From NCBI RefSeq assembly GCF_030247195.1, contig NC_080672.1, positions 12,090,001-12,154,000 of the forward strand: DNA of 64,000 nucleotides. Reading direction: 5' to 3'. Within the stretch, counting starts at the first letter, position 1; every line of letters starts with the position of its first letter. Origin of the DNA: Topomyia yanbarensis. Its lineage: Eukaryota; Arthropoda; Insecta; Diptera; Culicidae. This document shows, one piece after another, positions 61,535 to 64,000 of the stretch. The notes below the pieces were generated by a model. It had not been told where the DNA came from. It did no database searches and worked only from the letters and a program-made list of their open reading frames with translations. Both the position numbers and the translations under genes were made by a program.

Positions 61535-61618
61535 TATACTGCCGAGATATGCATAACAGTCCCACCTGCATAGGAAATCCATAGCAAATGGGACTGTTAT
61601 GCGTATCACGGCAGTATA
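61535..61618. mobile_element. Foldback MITE, 30-bp arms, TA ends
   Basis: TATACTGCCGAGATATGCAT at 61,535, continuing to 61,564, has an inverted partner at 61,589-61,618; 28 of 30 positions match. The loop is 24 bases. Ends begin and finish with TA, suggesting a Tc1/mariner-type MITE. Confidence 0.75.
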
Positions 61619-62809
61619 AACATGTCTCATTTTTGGACATGTTTGAAAATCAAGAATCATGTTTGAAAAAATGTGTTCATGACGAAGTATTTTTACCAGA
61701 TATGTACAAAACATGTCTAACAAGAAACATAAGGTGATTGTAATATCTCAGTCACTTATTAGTTAGAAAATAATGACTTTGCTGTTCATTTTACCGCCAG
61801 TTCCCCTACCTACCAACACATTCGCCCCAAACATTGAACCCAAGCGTACAATGCAAAATGAGTCAACGCTGATGATGATGGGTAGAGCGAAAGAGACAAC
61901 TAGTACCACCACGACACTGTTAGCGCGTTTCACCAAAATTCCACGCGGCCTTTCCCAATTGAAAGGAACGGCCGCGCTTAGCCCATCTGTCATAATATCG
62001 TGATTTTGCATAGCGAAGGGATGAATGATAACACATTTTGTTCCAAAAACAGCCCTGCGTTATGCAACACTTTGTGCAGGTTGATTATACCAGTTGCAAG
62101 TGGGGCCAAATTCACCAAGTTCCGTAAAATTCCTTTTGAATTACAGAATTGATAAAATTGCTTAGATGAGCTAAACTAATTAATCAAATCCTGTTTTAAA
62201 AACTGTCCTTGCGTTTAAACCAAAATGGGAAGCTTATTACTACCACTACATTACTTAATTTCAAGCGAAAATAGCAAATACATGTGCTAGTTAAACCAAA
62301 AATTTACTGGCAACATTACAGCGGCATTTAGCAAGCAGTTGGAGCGGTCGCCTGTTGGACGACACAGGGTAGCGTCCCTCCACAGCCAGTGTAACGGACT
62401 TCTAGCTCAGCTACACTGGCTGTAAAAAACACAGCGCAGTGATCTGCTTCGCCAGCCGTTCAACAGGGAACTGAGCGTGTCTGGCCAAGTCCTTTCTTTA
62501 AATAGTCGATGATGACGTCATTCATAGAAGCGTTGCGCGCTAGGTACACCAATCCGTCGTACAGGGCTTGGGAAGCGCTATCTTCTGTGTGTTAATGCGC
62601 GATATTTTGACAAGGTTGTATATTATTTAATTTTTTAATGCTATGATATCAAAAATCCTTGGGTTTATCTATTGGAATCTATTCTTAGAAGTATTTCGGG
62701 ACGATTTGTGCAAAAAATTTGAAAATTTATCGTGAGATGGCTGAATTATATGCGTTTAAAATTGGACCACTTTTCGTTACATACCATTTTTGTAGAATTT
62801 GCAGAGTGC
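61619..62809. other. Gene-free stretch with a short hairpin
   Basis: ACATGTTTGAAAA-type words repeat near 61,640-61,680. A perfect 12-bp stem (ACAGCCAGTGTA at 62,382-62,393 with its inverse at 62,412-62,423) has an 18-base loop. No gene recognised. Confidence 0.4.
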
Positions 62810-62936
62810 ACCCCCATATCGAAAACAAAGACGTAGTCCTACGTCAAAACTGTATCGCTTTGTGTAGGTTGGGACTCGAACCTAGATGAACTGAGTACAA
62901 AACAACCGATTTACCAACTACACTATGCCCGCCCCT
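62810..62936 (-). mobile_element. tRNA-derived SINE
   Basis: Minus-strand A box TAGTTGGTAAATCGG (about 62,905-62,920) and a perfect B box GGTTCGAGTCC (62,872-62,882). The head GCGGGCATAGTGTAGTTGG resembles the head of the 30,309 copy. The body has GACGTAGGACTACGTC near 62,830-62,845. Here both pol-III boxes survive, unlike the 30,309 copy. Target duplication not determined. Confidence 0.7.
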
Positions 62937-63072
62937 GCATTATGTAGTTCGAATATAATCATATTTTTCCGTATTTGTGGTGATCGCACGCAATTCAATC
63001 TTGGAACTATGTTCGACCCTATAGACTGCCGTTCTATGCATAATTGTCCCATGTTCTATGGGATTCCTTATA

Positions 63073-64000
63073 CAGGGTGTTTGGTTCTTGAGTAAGAATC
63101 TCTCGAAGGGTGATTTACTGTCATATTTGGAGAAAAAAATCGTTCTACACATACCATCAAATCTCAACCGTTACAGAGTTATTGAAATTTTTGTGTAAAA
63201 ATACTTGTTTATCTTAAAACACCTTTAACTCAAAAAGTATACCTCGTATTTCGTTTTAGTGCCATTGGAAAGGTGAGCAATTTTTCTATTGAATAATGCT
63301 CTCATATATTTCAGATAATTAGTTTTAATTACCTTTTAGTTGTAAAGTATTTAAAAGTTTTTGTGTGTTTTTGATGAGGTTTTTGTTAATTTTCTCAAAA
63401 TAATGAATTATGATTATAGCAATATCTATTATCCAAAAGTTGGGTTTGAGGACGATTCATAATTTATTCTTTAACGTAATATTCCTATCTCTTCTCGTTT
63501 CCTTGTAATTTGACTTCTAAACTTTACCTGCAATTGACTTGCAAGTTCTTAAAAGACTCTAATCAAAAAAATATGCTTCATATCGCTATTACCAGGGCTT
63601 TATTGGAAAGCTGAGAAAATTTCCTTTCGATGTATGTACAGATATCTTTTAGTTAAGTGTACTACATGACTTTTTACTAGCAAAATAACTCAAAATTTGC
63701 GTTTTTTGGAGGTTTTTGTAATTATTGTAATTATTAATCAACTAAATTTATCGTCACTATTGTTCATTGGGTGCTCCTTAATATTTTCTACAACTTGTAA
63801 TTTGACACTTTATCCCTATCGCTTTTCATTTTGCTGCAATTTAATAGTTCACACAGCATGACCTCATCACAAATGTAGTGGATTCGAAATCATCGTTTTT
63901 GCATATGAAACGAGGTGATAAAAATGATCTAGCTTCAAAACTAAAAGAGATATTTTAATGAAGCCAAAGAAAAAATTGTAGAACTTGCTGAGATGCATTA
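63073..64000. mobile_element. Transposon-like repeat entering from its terminus, runs off window
   Basis: The sequence TATACAGGGTGTTTGGTTCT near 63,070 and the text after it (CTCAACCGTTACAGAGTTATT, TAACTCAAAAAGTAT words) resemble the end of an abundant mosquito repeat I remember but cannot name. The interior is AT-rich with no protein domain. The opposite end is outside the window. Confidence 0.4.

Noticed and set aside
1..64000. Possible integrated copies of RNA viruses (mosquito genomes often hold them)
   Set aside because: None of the open frames shows a flavivirus- or rhabdovirus-type motif; all reverse-transcribing sequences are ordinary retrotransposons.
1..64000. CRISPR array, operon, prophage or other prokaryotic system
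   Set aside because: The window is eukaryotic: transposon-dominated, spliced exon, pol-III SINEs. The tandem repeats have no regular spacers.

Overview
This is a gene-poor, repeat-packed window of nuclear DNA from an insect, most likely a mosquito of the Aedes type. The evidence is the mix of old transposons: tRNA-derived SINEs resembling the Feilai type, LOA, I, RTE, R1 and CR1/L2-like non-LTR elements, BEL/Pao and Ty3/gypsy LTR elements, Tc1/mariner elements, and many MITEs with TA or 8-bp target duplications. It also has one recognisable dipteran-style host exon. The species call is an inference from remembered repeat families; no search was run.

The only host gene I can name is on the minus strand at 48,587-48,977. 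It is the first coding exon of a MAP-kinase phosphatase of the DUSP6/Mkp3 group: the rhodanese-like, kinase-docking half. It starts at an ATG in a good dipteran context and ends at a splice donor. The dual-specificity phosphatase half was not recognised anywhere to its left. The simplest reading is that positions 1-48,586 lie inside intron 1 of this gene, or run past it, and that 48,978 onward is 5' UTR, promoter and upstream DNA.

Layout: 1-1,540, long-period satellite. 3,149-6,035, MITE, SINE-like copies and a CR1/L2-like reverse transcriptase remnant. 7,774-9,985, hAT-type MITE and an I-like retrotransposon. 13,720-17,950, decayed Ty3/gypsy element. 18,600-20,870, BEL, R1 and RTE scraps. 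21,362-23,150, degenerate GGACTCT array split by a tRNA-derived SINE. 23,230-26,440, BEL and non-LTR remnants, with a 675-bp palindromic transposon in the non-LTR part. 26,879-27,503, a mariner-like transposase. 28,260-30,010, a strongly A-biased tract. 30,309-30,452, a SINE with clean target duplications. 31,300-34,400, a CpG-rich stretch with no recognisable transposon. 34,890-35,960, decayed I-like element. 37,690-39,955, a mariner transposase broken by a MITE that itself holds another MITE. 40,286-42,113, an end-to-end Tc1-type transposon. 44,252-45,540, an RTE copy with perfect 13-bp target duplications.

Right of the exon, 49,000-50,900 is unique, CpG-rich, promoter-like DNA. From 53,113 repeats return: an LOA-type element fused to a BEL element at about 55,495, an I-like RNase H fragment, an LOA copy inserted in the terminal repeat of a hAT-type MITE (59,135-60,724), foldback hairpins at 61.4-61.6 kb, another SINE at 62.8 kb, and a transposon-like repeat that runs off the right edge. 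No transposon protein here looks intact, so the window reads as accumulated insertions in and around a developmental signalling gene, not as an operating gene cluster.
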